The notes: generated by a model from the sequence alone, not told the origin. DNA of 64,000 nt from Ralstonia sp. A12 (GCF_000801955.1 NZ_JSZO01000014.1:124001-188000); one strand, 5' to 3'. Numbered from the stretch's first letter, positions 15,875-25,269 are shown. Made by a program: numbers and translations.

Positions 15875-16396
15875 TTACCAGTCAGCAGCTTTGTTGGCGG
15901 GCTCTCTTCTCCAATCCTCGTAGTTTGTTGGTGTGGTATCGGTTTGGATTCGACGCAGCGATACGCGCTCTGTTTGTGCGTCGCCCCCTGGCGCGTATCC
16001 GCTCCTATGCGTAACGCGGCCCTTGATGGCATTCCCGGAAATCGTGCCAACAAACTCAAAGAGGTCTCGTGACGGGCGACCTTGCGAACCAGAATCCCGA
16101 GTGAATTCGGTACCGGTCGATAGCTTTGCTCGAAACATGATGGCACCCGTCGATGACTTGATCTTTGCGTCATCGACGATGCCGCAGGGCGTTTCAATCC
16201 CCACTGACACGCAGAACTTGCCGAAGACCCGTTGCCCTTCTTGGTAAAGATCCAAGGCATATCCTTCTGCATGTGGGTCGTCGCTACTTCCAACGGTTGT
16301 CTGATTGGAAAAGAAACCGAGATGTTGAGCACTTGGCGGGGTGGCACTGGAAGCGGTGGCTACGAGCAAGAGTAAGGAGAACAGGAGCCTGCGCAT
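15875..16396 (-). CDS. secreted protein of unknown family, candidate immunity protein
   Basis: A 173-residue protein with a classical signal peptide (MRRLLFSLLLLVATASSA) and a soluble, presumably periplasmic, mature domain. That domain has two cysteines (KFCVSVGIETPCG) and beta-rich hydrophilic sequence, for example EGYALDLYQEGQRVFGKFC. I do not recognise the family. It starts one base after the stop of the M15-like peptidase gene, with GGATGG as ribosome site; an alternative ATG at 16408 would overlap that gene. A periplasmic protein directly downstream of a putative peptidoglycan hydrolase delivered by PAAR is the usual arrangement of an immunity gene. That role is inferred from context only. 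Confidence 0.65.
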   Translation of the reverse strand: MRRLLFSLLLLVATASSATPPSAQHLGFFSNQTTVGSSDDPHAEGYALDLYQEGQRVFGKFCVSVGIETPCGIVDDAKIKSSTGAIMFRAKLSTGTEFTRDSGSQGRPSRDLFEFVGTISGNAIKGRVTHRSGYAPGGDAQTERVSLRRIQTDTTPTNYEDWRREPANKAADW

Positions 16397-16397
16397 T

Positions 16398-17012
16398 TCA
16401 GTGTCCATCCGTTGACCAGTGAGGTTTGTCCGAAGCGCCACCAACAAATTTGATGACGCCGTAACTTTGGCCGACTTGTTTCAATATGGCATTCATGCCG
16501 GTTCGCGGCGTTGATGTAATGGTGACTATTTCCCCGGCGGCATTCCTGATGGCTAGGGTGCCCGACCAACCGATCGTCATATCGATTGCTTTGCGCTGGG
16601 TGTGCCGGCTAATCAGCGCCGCAGGTATCTGAAGGTTTTGCATTCCATATGCGTTAACCATATCTCGGGCGGCGCTCACGGACGCATCCAGAGTCGGATG
16701 CACCCATTCGATGTTGACTCCGTCCATTGGCGGGACGGACGACGGAGCGGTTCCGTGAGCGATCTTCCATGACCAATGCATCAAGTACGCACGTTCTGGC
16801 GGCCGGTACGTCGCGGAAACTGTGATCGTAGCGCCGGCATTTCGCATCGCCTCTATGAACTGATTCACAGACTCGCCGAATTCTGGCACTAGGGCTGACG
16901 TGCTACTACTACCCGGGAACCTCGCGACCCATTGCGAACCGCTTAGCTCGCCGCTCCCATTAACAACCGCAGGGTTCTGGTTCGCTTGAGGTGTCAGTTG
17001 TGCTGTTGTCAT
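16398..17012 (-). CDS. M15-like metallopeptidase, putative T6SS peptidoglycan effector
   Basis: A 204-residue protein with no signal peptide. The M15 (VanY/endolysin) zinc triad is visible: His137 and Asp144 in SRHTQRKAID, and His198 in DKPHWS near the C-terminus; TYRPPERAY (about 69-77) matches the conserved Arg region. Such enzymes cut D-Ala-containing or L-Ala-D-Glu peptidoglycan peptides. The gene overlaps the end of the PAAR gene by 53 bases, so the two are translationally linked, and an exported protein gene follows immediately. A cytoplasmic cell-wall peptidase needs an injection machine, which fits type VI delivery. The start is uncertain: an alternative in frame is 17036. Confidence 0.78.
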   Translation of the reverse strand: MTTAQLTPQANQNPAVVNGSGELSGSQWVARFPGSSSTSALVPEFGESVNQFIEAMRNAGATITVSATYRPPERAYLMHWSWKIAHGTAPSSVPPMDGVNIEWVHPTLDASVSAARDMVNAYGMQNLQIPAALISRHTQRKAIDMTIGWSGTLAIRNAAGEIVTITSTPRTGMNAILKQVGQSYGVIKFVGGASDKPHWSTDGH

Positions 17013-17559
17013 AGTGGGGAATCTCGATTCTTGCAACCTGCGCTGTGTCGGCGGAAACCTTCTGCGTATAGCCGTTCTCGTCAGTCACCCCTATAAATTG
17101 CCTGCCGTCTTCAAGGGTAATTTTGTAGCGCACGTGGCAGAGGTCTTTGCCGGTCCGTTCATGCTTTGCATGGAAAAATAGGTCGTAGTGTTCATGTGCG
17201 TGCTCGTTCTGCGGCGCATGGGCGGGCGCAACCGTCACACCCATGCGCACAAGCTCCTCGCCCGTGAACGTCATCCTCATACCGCGCACAGGCGCATGGA
17301 AGACAGGCGGCGGATTGCACCCACAAACGTTGATGTCCCCGCCCAACGCCCACGCCTTGCCGTTGGGCGCTGTACCAGGATGGCGCGGCCCCTGTGGTGC
17401 GATGAATCCCTCCCGCTTGCACGCCGTGCAGTACGTCTTCATGTAGAGCGTGGCGATTTGCACGGCTGGTGGTGGATTGGTGCACGTGATATATGGCAAT
17501 CCCTCCGTGACTGTGGCGCTACCCGCCCGGTCGCCGCGGGCGAGAAAGTACCGAATCAT
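16960..17559 (-). CDS. PAAR-domain protein with C-terminal beta-sandwich-like extension (T6SS spike tip)
   Basis: A 199-residue protein. Residues 1-90 form a PAAR-like repeat domain (MIRYFLARGDRAGSATVTEG, GKAWALGGDINVCGCNPPP), the conical tip that sits on VgrG. Residues 110-185 look like a transthyretin/Ig-like extension (HYDLFFHAKHERTGKDL, YKITLEDGRQFIGVTDENGY), commonly found joining PAAR tips to cargo. No VgrG, Hcp or sheath genes are in the window, so the secretion apparatus must be encoded elsewhere. Its 3' end overlaps the M15 gene and its start codon overlaps the stop of a 23-codon reading frame. The region's base composition seems less GC-rich than the flanks, suggesting transfer. Confidence 0.85.
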   Translation of the reverse strand: MIRYFLARGDRAGSATVTEGLPYITCTNPPPAVQIATLYMKTYCTACKREGFIAPQGPRHPGTAPNGKAWALGGDINVCGCNPPPVFHAPVRGMRMTFTGEELVRMGVTVAPAHAPQNEHAHEHYDLFFHAKHERTGKDLCHVRYKITLEDGRQFIGVTDENGYTQKVSADTAQVARIEIPHYDNSTTDTSSEPEPCGC

Positions 17560-17627
17560 GTTGCCGCCTTTGCATGGATGGCAGTCAACTGATGTATTCG
17601 TGATGAGCGTGCTGGGATGTTTTGCAT
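17556..17627 (-). CDS. 23-codon leader reading frame upstream of PAAR gene
   Basis: An ATG at 17627 preceded by a strong AAAGGAG ribosome site eight bases away opens a 23-residue frame. Its TGA overlaps the PAAR start codon in the ATGA arrangement. The peptide (MQNIPARSSRIHQLTAIHAK and three more) is basic and matches nothing I know. It could be a translational-coupling leader, or the remnant of an upstream gene. Confidence 0.4.
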   Translation of the reverse strand: MQNIPARSSRIHQLTAIHAKAAT

Positions 17628-17785
17628 TGCGGTGTCTCCTTTAAAAAATGCAAGACGAAACACCCACCATCTTTGCCCAATGGCGTAAGCAAGAAAGTCA
17701 ATATCGATTGAAAACCGACCGGCGTGTGATGTGTGTCCGCTATTTTTAGGCGCTGTCCGATGCGCGATGGGTTAGACCACAAATA

Positions 17786-17814
17786 AAAACGCCCTGAGCA
17801 AGTCAGGGCGTTTT
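17786..17814 (-). terminator. intrinsic terminator of ftsY
   Basis: A perfect 12-bp stem, AAAACGCCCTGA / TCAGGGCGTTTT, with a 5-base loop, followed on the minus strand by a T-rich tract. It begins 25 bases after the ftsY stop. Confidence 0.92.
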
Positions 17815-17838
17815 GGTGCAACAAGGTCTCGTGGGCTT

Positions 17839-19083
17839 TTACCCCAGCAGCGCATCCGCAAATTCGCGTGCGGAGAACGGCTGCAGGTCTTCCACCTGCT
17901 CCCCCACGCCGATGAAGTACACCGGCACCGGCCGCTGCCGCGCGATGGCGGCGAGGATGCCGCCCTTGGCGGTGCCATCCAGCTTGGTGACGATCAGGCC
18001 CGTGAGGCCCAGCGCTTCGTCAAAGGCTTTCACTTGAGCCAGGGCGTTCTGCCCGGTGTTGCCATCAATCACCAGCAGCGTTTCGTGCGGTGCCGTGGCC
18101 ATGGCCTTGGCGGTCACGCGGCGCACCTTCTTGAGCTCTTCCATCAGGTGCAACTGTGTCGGCAGGCGGCCGGCGGTGTCGGCCATGACGATGTCGATGC
18201 CACGTGCGCGCGCCGCGTTCACCGCGTCGTAGATCACCGCAGCCGGATCGCCTGATTCCTGCGCCACCACCGTCACGTTGTTGCGCTGGCCCCAGACCAC
18301 GAGCTGCTCGCGTGCGGCCGCGCGGAACGTGTCGCCCGCGGCCAGCAGCACCGATTGCCCGTAGGTCTGGAAGTGCTTGCACAGCTTGCCGATGCTGGTG
18401 GTCTTGCCGGCGCCGTTGACGCCCGCAATCATGATCACCATCGGCTGCTCACGGCCGAGCACCATGGTTTTTTCCAGCGGGTGCAGCAGCTCGACCAGCA
18501 GGTCGCGCAGGGCGGTCTTCACGCCTTCGGCGGTTTCGATGCGCTCGGCCTTGATACGGCGGCGCAGTTCGCCCAGCAGGTATTCGGTGGCGTCGACGCC
18601 GGCGTCGGCCAGCAGGAGCGCGGTTTCCAGCTCTTCGAACAGCGCCTCGTCCACCTTCACGCCGACGAACAGCGTCGTCAGGTTCTTGCTCGTCTTCGAC
18701 AGGCCCGAGCGCAGGCGTGACATCCAGCCCTTGCGCGCCTGCTCGACCACGGGGGGCGTCGGCACGGTTTCGACGTCGTCGGCCAGCATGTCGAGTGTGG
18801 CGGGCGCCGCAGGGGTGTCCGCTACGGCAACCGGGGCCGGCGCAGCCACTGGTACGGGCGCAGGTACGGGGACAGCAACCGCAGCGGGTGCCGGCGCGGG
18901 AGCGGTGATCGCAGCCGGGGCAGGCACCGGTGCCTGAACGGCTTCGGGCGACGGCACGGGGACGGGCGCCGGAGTGGGCGCCAGGACAGGTGCCGGAATC
19001 TCGACGACTTCAGAAGCAGCGGGCGGTGTTGGCTCGACTGCCGGCTCGGGCGCTGCCTTACGTTTTTTCCAGAAACTAAACAT
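17839..19083 (-). CDS. ftsY: signal recognition particle receptor FtsY
   Basis: A 414-residue GTPase that docks ribosome-SRP complexes at the inner membrane. The C-terminal NG domain is complete: G1 [14 protein letters not shown], insertion-box DTFRAAAREQL, G3 DTAGRLPTQ, G4 TKLDGTAKGG and the closing GVGEQVEDLQPF. The N-terminal 115 or so residues are low complexity Pro-Ala-Val repeats. They replace the acidic domain seen in enterics and probably serve in membrane contact. ATG 19083 (MFSFWKKRK, a basic amphipathic start) is chosen over one twelve codons upstream. It is divergent from the M16 peptidase gene with a 59-base gap. Confidence 0.96.
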   Translation of the reverse strand: MFSFWKKRKAAPEPAVEPTPPAASEVVEIPAPVLAPTPAPVPVPSPEAVQAPVPAPAAITAPAPAPAAVAVPVPAPVPVAAPAPVAVADTPAAPATLDMLADDVETVPTPPVVEQARKGWMSRLRSGLSKTSKNLTTLFVGVKVDEALFEELETALLLADAGVDATEYLLGELRRRIKAERIETAEGVKTALRDLLVELLHPLEKTMVLGREQPMVIMIAGVNGAGKTTSIGKLCKHFQTYGQSVLLAAGDTFRAAAREQLVVWGQRNNVTVVAQESGDPAAVIYDAVNAARARGIDIVMADTAGRLPTQLHLMEELKKVRRVTAKAMATAPHETLLVIDGNTGQNALAQVKAFDEALGLTGLIVTKLDGTAKGGILAAIARQRPVPVYFIGVGEQVEDLQPFSAREFADALLG

Positions 19084-19142
19084 CGCAGGGGCGGGTCTAT
19101 TCGCCGTTAGAATCAAGCGTCGAATTTTATCAGACGGCCCTT

Positions 19143-20663
19143 ATGCGCTCTTCCATGCGAAACGTCTCAAGCCGGATCCGGTCGCGGGTTTGCCCACCCC
19201 GTTGGCAATTGGCCGCGATGGTCTCAGGAATCGCCCTGGCGGCGGGCCTGCTGGCCGGCCCCGTTGGTGCACAGGAACTGGCGGCTGCACCGGTGCGTCC
19301 GGCAGCCGTTGCAGCGGGCGCCAAGGTTGGCGTCAGCCAGTCCGATACGCACGAATACAAGCTGTCCAATGGCCTGCGCCTGATCGTCAAGGAAGACCAC
19401 CGAGCGCCCACCGTGGCCCACATGGTCTGGTATCGCGCTGGCAGCATCGATGAGCACAATGGCACCACCGGCGTGGCCCACATGCTTGAGCACATGATGT
19501 TCAAGGGCACCAAGGACGTCGGCCCTGGCGAGTTCTCCCGCCGTGTGGCCGCCATGGGTGGCCGCGAGAACGCCATGACCACGCGCGACTTCACGATGTA
19601 TTACCAGCAGATCGAGAAGTCGCACCTGGGCGATGTGATGAAGCTCGAAGCCGATCGCATGGCCAATCTCCAGCTCACCGACAAGGAGTTCAAGCCGGAG
19701 ATGAACGTGGTGAAGGAAGAGCGCCGCATGCGCATCGACGACTCCGCCCGTTCGACTGTCTACGAGCAGATGCTCGCCACGCTGTTCAACGCCGCGCCGT
19801 ACCGCAACCCGACCATCGGCTGGCCGGGCGATCTCGACACGATGACCGTGCAGGACGCGCAGGACTGGTATCACGCCTGGTACACGCCCAACAACGTCAC
19901 CGTGATCGTCGCGGGCGATGTGAACCCCGACGAGGCCTTCCGCCTTGCGGAGCGCACCTACGGCAAGCTCAAGCCGCACGCACTGCCGCGCCGCTATGCG
20001 CAGGAAGAGCCCAAGCAGATTGGTGTGAAGCGCATCTGGGTGAAGGCGCCGGCCGAGAACCCGTACGTGGTGCTGGCTTACAAGGTACCGGCGCTCAGGG
20101 ATGTGGAGAAGGATGTCGACCCGTACGCGCTCGAAGTGCTCTCCGCCGTGCTTGACGGCTATGACAATGCGCGCCTGTCGAGCCAGCTCGTCAAGGGCGA
20201 CAAGCGCATCGCCGACGACGTCAACGCCGGCTACGATGGCCTGAATCGCGGCCCCTCGATCTTCATCATGGACGGCACCCCCGCCGATGGCCACACCACC
20301 GCCGAGATCGAGCAGGCCCTGCGCGCGCAGATCGACCGCATTGCCAAGGAAGGTGTGACCGATGCCGAGCTGAAGCGCGTCAAGGCGCAGGTTGTGGCCG
20401 GGCAGATCTACAAGCGCGATTCGGTGTTCGGCCAGGGCATGGAGATCGGCATGACTGAGATGAGCGGTCTGTCGTGGCGCTCGATTGATCGCCAGCTCGA
20501 CAAGATTAAGGCGGTCACGTCGGCGCAGATCCAACAGGTTGCCAAGACGTACTTCAGCGAAGACAACCTCGTCGTCGCCACGCTGCTGCCGCAACCGATC
20601 GATCCCAACAAACCGGCGCGCAAGCCTGTTCCCGGCATGCGCGAAGAAGGAGGGCTGCGTTGA
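19143..20663 (+). CDS. M16 family zinc metallopeptidase, catalytic subunit type, exported
   Basis: A 506-residue pitrilysin-like peptidase. An N-terminal signal region (about residues 25-43, hydrophobic, ending GPVGAQE) predicts a periplasmic enzyme. The inverted zinc motif HxxEH is His113-Met-Leu-Glu116-His117 (AHMLEHMMFKGT), with the third ligand expected in NVVKEERRMR downstream. It is followed, with a TGATG overlap, by a second M16 gene lacking the motif. The two probably form a heterodimer like the mitochondrial processing peptidase pair or Sphingomonas-type periplasmic M16 pairs. The natural substrate is unknown. Confidence 0.92.
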   Translation: MRSSMRNVSSRIRSRVCPPRWQLAAMVSGIALAAGLLAGPVGAQELAAAPVRPAAVAAGAKVGVSQSDTHEYKLSNGLRLIVKEDHRAPTVAHMVWYRAGSIDEHNGTTGVAHMLEHMMFKGTKDVGPGEFSRRVAAMGGRENAMTTRDFTMYYQQIEKSHLGDVMKLEADRMANLQLTDKEFKPEMNVVKEERRMRIDDSARSTVYEQMLATLFNAAPYRNPTIGWPGDLDTMTVQDAQDWYHAWYTPNNVTVIVAGDVNPDEAFRLAERTYGKLKPHALPRRYAQEEPKQIGVKRIWVKAPAENPYVVLAYKVPALRDVEKDVDPYALEVLSAVLDGYDNARLSSQLVKGDKRIADDVNAGYDGLNRGPSIFIMDGTPADGHTTAEIEQALRAQIDRIAKEGVTDAELKRVKAQVVAGQIYKRDSVFGQGMEIGMTEMSGLSWRSIDRQLDKIKAVTSAQIQQVAKTYFSEDNLVVATLLPQPIDPNKPARKPVPGMREEGGLR

Positions 20664-22006
20664 TGCGCGCCATGTCCCTGACCCTGAAGACGGCGCTGGT
20701 CGCCATCGTTGCTGCGGCGGCGCAGAGCGCGCTGGCCGCGCTGCCCATCGAACATTGGACGGCGCCGACCGGCGCCCGCGTGTTCTTCGTGCCGAGCCCG
20801 TCGATCCCGATGCTCGACATCAACCTTGATGTGGATGCGGGCTCGCGCTATGAGCCGGCGGCCAAGGTGGGCCTCGCATCGCTCACGGCGGGCATGCTCG
20901 ACAAGGGTGTCGCCGCACAAGGCAGCGCCCCTGCACGCGATGAAGCGGCGATTGCCGATGCGTTTGCCGACGTGGGGGCGAGCTTTGGCGGCGGCGCGGG
21001 CGGTGACCGCACGAGCCTGCGTCTGCGCACGCTGTCGGACCCGACCGAACGCGGCCCGGCCATCGCGCTGATGACGCAGATCATCTCGGCACCGACCTTC
21101 CCAGACGCTGTGCTCACGCGCGACAAGCAGCGCCTGGTGGCGTCCATCCGTGAATCGCTGACCAAGCCCGGGGTGCTGGCCGAGCGCGCGTTCGGTACCG
21201 CCATCTACGGCACGCATCCGTATGGGCAGACTGCCTCGCCGGAATCGGTGGAGAGCATCACGCGCGATGACATCGTGCGTTACTACCAGGCCAACTACAC
21301 GGCCAAGCGCGCGGTGGTGACGCTGATCGGCGCGATCAGCCGCCAGGAAGCCGAGGCCATCGCCGAGCAGATCACGCGCGGCCTGCCCGCCGATGGCGCC
21401 ACGCCGCCTGCGCTGCCCGAGGTGAAGATGCCGCTGGCGAAGGCCGAGACGATCCGCATTCCGCATCCGGCGCAGCAGGCCACCATCATCATCGGCCAGC
21501 CCGGTATCACCCGCAGCGACAAGGATTACTTCCCGCTGCTGGTCGGCAACTACGTGCTGGGCGGCGGTGGCTTCAGCGCGCGCCTGACCAACGAGGTGCG
21601 CGAGAAGCGCGGCCTGACCTACAGCATCGGCAGCTACTTCGCACCGGCTGCGCAGCCCGGGCCATTCGAGCTGGCCCTGCAGACGCGCAAGGACCAGACC
21701 GAGGAAGCGCTGACCGTGGTGCGCGATACCGTCACCAAGTTCGTCGCCGACGGCCCGACCGAAGCGGAGCTTAAGGCCGCCAAGGACAACCTCGTCAACG
21801 GCTTCCCGCTGCGCCTGGACAGCAACCGCAAGCTGCTGGACAACGTGGCCAACATCGGCTGGTACAACCTGCCGTTGGACTACCTGGACACGTGGACGCA
21901 GCGCATTGCTGCCGTTACGCGCGACCAGGTGCGTACGGCCTTCCAGCGCGTACTGCAGCCGCAGACCATGGCGACCATCGTGGTGGGCGGCCCGGCGACA
22001 AACTGA
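20663..22006 (+). CDS. M16 family peptidase-like protein, non-catalytic partner, exported
   Basis: A 447-residue M16-fold protein with a signal peptide (about residues 5-24, ending SALAALP). At the position where the catalytic paralogue has HxxEH it reads VGLASLTAGMLDKG, so the zinc motif is absent. The C-terminal half keeps the family pattern (YVLGGGGFSARLTNEVREKRGLTYS). It overlaps the stop of the active subunit gene by one base (TGATG), which implies translational coupling and a 1:1 complex. A strong terminator follows. Its likely role is substrate binding in the heterodimer. Confidence 0.92.
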   Translation: MRAMSLTLKTALVAIVAAAAQSALAALPIEHWTAPTGARVFFVPSPSIPMLDINLDVDAGSRYEPAAKVGLASLTAGMLDKGVAAQGSAPARDEAAIADAFADVGASFGGGAGGDRTSLRLRTLSDPTERGPAIALMTQIISAPTFPDAVLTRDKQRLVASIRESLTKPGVLAERAFGTAIYGTHPYGQTASPESVESITRDDIVRYYQANYTAKRAVVTLIGAISRQEAEAIAEQITRGLPADGATPPALPEVKMPLAKAETIRIPHPAQQATIIIGQPGITRSDKDYFPLLVGNYVLGGGGFSARLTNEVREKRGLTYSIGSYFAPAAQPGPFELALQTRKDQTEEALTVVRDTVTKFVADGPTEAELKAAKDNLVNGFPLRLDSNRKLLDNVANIGWYNLPLDYLDTWTQRIAAVTRDQVRTAFQRVLQPQTMATIVVGGPATN

Positions 22007-22025
22007 CGCACTGCGCCCTCAACCG

Positions 22026-22054
22026 AAAAACCGGCGGCATTCCCGCCGGTTTTT
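22026..22054 (+). terminator. intrinsic terminator of the M16 pair
   Basis: Stem AAAAACCGGCGG / CCGCCGGTTTTT (12 bp) with a 5-base loop and a T-rich tail, 19 bases after the stop. Confidence 0.93.
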
Positions 22055-22081
22055 GTTTGCGCTCGCACTACAATCGCGCCC

Positions 22082-22759
22082 ATGGCATCCCGTACTTCAA
22101 ATCGTTCGATCAGCTCCCAGGGCCCGAAGGGCCCCAAGGCCAAGACCGCCACGTCGCACGCACGTGCACCGCAGCAGGTGCGCATCATTGGCGGGCAGTA
22201 CAAACGCACGCCGCTGCCGGTGGTCGACGCCGATGGCCTGCGCCCGACCAGCGACCGCGTCCGTGAAACCGTCTTCAACTGGCTCGGCCAGGATCTGACC
22301 GGCTGGCGCTGCGCCGACATCTTTGCCGGCACCGGCGCGCTTGGCTTGGAAGCCGCATCACGCGGTGCGGCGCACGTGACGCTGGTCGAGAACCATGTTC
22401 CCGCCGTGCGCGCGCTGCACGCCGTGTGCGACAAGCTCGGCGCCCGCATGGTCGACATCGTCTCGGGCGACGCCTTCACCTGGCTGGCTCGCCAAGCTGA
22501 CGGTGTGTTTGACGCGGTGTTCATCGATCCGCCGTTTGCACAGGATTGGTCGTTGCGTGCGTTGGAGGCTGCCATCCGGGTGGTCAAGCCGGGCGGGGTG
22601 ATCTATCTAGAAGCGCCGCAGCCTCTGGTGGATGTGAGTACTGATTCACAAGCGAAGGAAGCGGTGGCGGGCATTCCGCTGCCGACCGATGTCGCGCTGC
22701 ACAAGCACTTGCGCGCCGGTGCGGTGCATGCGCATTTGTTGCTGCGCAAAAAAGGTTAA
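22082..22759 (+). CDS. rsmD: 16S rRNA (guanine(966)-N2)-methyltransferase
   Basis: A 225-residue class I SAM methyltransferase that modifies G966 in the 30S P-site region. Motifs: RIIGGQYKRTPLPV at the start of the domain, GLRPTSDRVRETVFNWL, the SAM loop DIFAGTGALGLEAASRGA, and the catalytic DPPF (VFIDPPFAQDW). The N-terminal 30 residues are Ser/Lys-rich and longer than in E. coli. It precedes coaD, the usual neighbour in beta-proteobacteria. A TACAAT hexamer at 22069-22074 just upstream could be its -10. Confidence 0.95.
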   Translation: MASRTSNRSISSQGPKGPKAKTATSHARAPQQVRIIGGQYKRTPLPVVDADGLRPTSDRVRETVFNWLGQDLTGWRCADIFAGTGALGLEAASRGAAHVTLVENHVPAVRALHAVCDKLGARMVDIVSGDAFTWLARQADGVFDAVFIDPPFAQDWSLRALEAAIRVVKPGGVIYLEAPQPLVDVSTDSQAKEAVAGIPLPTDVALHKHLRAGAVHAHLLLRKKG

Positions 22760-22821
22760 ACTACGCCGCTCGTTACCGGTGCATGGGCATCTGGCGGCAC
22801 CTCGCAGCAGTTTGGTCGTGA

Positions 22822-23469
<648 letters not shown>

Positions 23470-23474
23470 AATGA

Positions 23475-23780
<306 letters not shown>

Positions 23781-23785
23781 GCAAA

Positions 23786-23813
23786 AAAAGAGACGGCTCC
23801 GGCCGTCTCTTTT
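23786..23813. terminator. bidirectional terminator between fdx and the DUF4124 gene
   Basis: A 12-bp stem AAAAGAGACGGC / GCCGTCTCTTTT around TCCG. A-rich and T-rich flanks fit termination in both directions. Confidence 0.9.
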
Positions 23814-23840
23814 CATTGGTGCTTGCCGATTGCTCCGCGC

Positions 23841-24488
23841 TTACTGGATCGGCAGCAGATCTTCCGGACCCTCGTACGCATAACCCGGCTCGCAGACGAT
23901 GCGGTAGTACGGCGGATGCGGCCGTGGTGGGTGCGGCACGACCGGCGTTGGCGCAACCGGCGCTGGCACGAAAGGCTTGGCGCTGCCGCTCGGCGGGCGC
24001 AACACTCCGGTAGCCGGCGCAGGCGTAATCGTGACGGGCGGGCGGACCACCGGCATTGGCGTTGGATAGGGCATCGGGTACGGCATGGGCCCCACGTAGA
24101 CGCGATGGCAGTAGCGCACGCCTTCCTGCGCCACCACAACCTTTTGTCGCTGATCACGGCGCGCTTGCTCCGCGGCCAGCGCGGCGATTTGGGCCTGGCG
24201 AGCGTCCTCTGCAGCTTGCGCCTTGCGGCGTGAGGTTTCCATCTCACGCACTTCAGCGGCCTCGGCGGTGGCGCGTTCACGGGCGGCTTTTTGATCGGCG
24301 GCGGTAGGAGTGTTGTCGATCAGTGGGACTTCTGTCGCGCGTGTGCCGCAGGGGTGATCGGAATAGGCCGTGTGGCCGTTCTCGCTGCAGCGATAGACCT
24401 GTGCCTGCGCGGGCACTGCCACCCACAGGCCGAGCGCCAGGCCCGCCGACGCGGCGGCGCGTGAGGTGAGCGCGGTGAACGGGTTCAT
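23841..24488 (-). CDS. DUF4124 domain-containing exported protein
   Basis: A 215-residue protein with a signal peptide (cleavage after about residue 29, PAQAQ). The DUF4124 core follows directly: VYRCSENGHTAYSDHPCG, a small disulphide-bearing beta domain. A charged coiled-coil-like stretch (about 65-115, many Ala/Glu/Arg) and a proline-rich tail (MPYPMPYPTPMP and more) make up the rest. It is probably periplasmic; function is unknown for the whole family. It lies downstream of pth on the same strand with 23 bases between. Confidence 0.85.
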   Translation of the reverse strand: MNPFTALTSRAAASAGLALGLWVAVPAQAQVYRCSENGHTAYSDHPCGTRATEVPLIDNTPTAADQKAARERATAEAAEVREMETSRRKAQAAEDARQAQIAALAAEQARRDQRQKVVVAQEGVRYCHRVYVGPMPYPMPYPTPMPVVRPPVTITPAPATGVLRPPSGSAKPFVPAPVAPTPVVPHPPRPHPPYYRIVCEPGYAYEGPEDLLPIQ

Positions 24489-24511
24489 GGCGTTGTCCTT
24501 GTGCAGGCGAG

Positions 24512-25114
24512 TCAGCTTGCGGTGTGCAGGCGCATCATGGCTTTTTCTGCGTTGCCCGCAATCAGGTCGGGCAGGGCGTCCAGGCTGCGGTCGATGGCGC
24601 GGTCGATCAGGTCTTGCTCTTCCTTGCGCGGCGCCTTGAGCACGAAGTTGGCCACGTCATGCTGACCGGACGGCGCCGTGCCCGGCGGCAGCAGATTGCG
24701 CGGGTGGCCGATGCCCAGTCGCAGACGCCAGAACTGCTGCGTGGTCAGGTGTGCGGCAATGTCCTTCAGGCCGTTGTGGCCGCCCGAGCCGCCGCCAAGC
24801 TTGAGCTTGACCGCGCCAGGCGGCAGATCAAGCTCGTCGTGCGCGACCAGGATCTCATCGGGCATCACCTTGTAGAAGCGTGCCAGCGCCACGGTCGACA
24901 GGCCCGAGCGGTTCATGAAGGTTTGCGGCTGCAGCAGCCACACCTCGTTGCCCCACAGGTTGGCGCGCGCTGCATAGCCGTGAAAGCGCGTCTCGTTGCG
25001 CAGGGTCACGTTGCCCATGCGTGCGAGCTGGTCGACCAGCCAGAAACCGGCGTTGTGCCGCGTGGCTGCATATTCGGCGCCCGGATTGCCGAGCCCGACG
25101 ATGAGTTTGATCAT
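24512..25114 (-). CDS. pth: peptidyl-tRNA hydrolase
   Basis: A 200-residue enzyme that recycles peptidyl-tRNA released from stalled ribosomes. The N-terminus [21 protein letters not shown] contains the conserved Asn and catalytic His (RHNAGF), and FMNRSG and GHNGLKDI (HNGL) complete the active site. Length is normal. It is downstream of rplY and prs in the conserved prs-rplY-pth order. Confidence 0.97.
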   Translation of the reverse strand: MIKLIVGLGNPGAEYAATRHNAGFWLVDQLARMGNVTLRNETRFHGYAARANLWGNEVWLLQPQTFMNRSGLSTVALARFYKVMPDEILVAHDELDLPPGAVKLKLGGGSGGHNGLKDIAAHLTTQQFWRLRLGIGHPRNLLPPGTAPSGQHDVANFVLKAPRKEEQDLIDRAIDRSLDALPDLIAGNAEKAMMRLHTAS

Positions 25115-25234
25115 GCGATGAAGTCTAGGGTGAGGTGCAGGAAGCGCCCCTTGATCGTACCAGCATAGCCGCTTTCATCCATTGGATTCACAGCATGGAG
25201 GCAAGGCGGCATGGACAGGGAAACGCAGGCAGAA

Positions 25235-25269
25235 AAAAAGCCCGGCGAGACCAGCTCGGCGGGCTTTTT
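25235..25269 (-). terminator. intrinsic terminator of rplY
   Basis: Stem AAAAAGCCCG-g-CGAG / CTCG-g-CGGGCTTTTT with a single G-G mismatch and a 5-base loop; the minus strand continues into a T run. It lies 36 bases after the rplY stop. Confidence 0.9.

Noticed and set aside
17585-17824. 79-codon minus-strand frame between ftsY and the PAAR gene
   Set aside because: It runs through the ftsY terminator, has no ribosome site and shows no protein-like pattern; the short frame at 17556-17627 in another phase is better supported.
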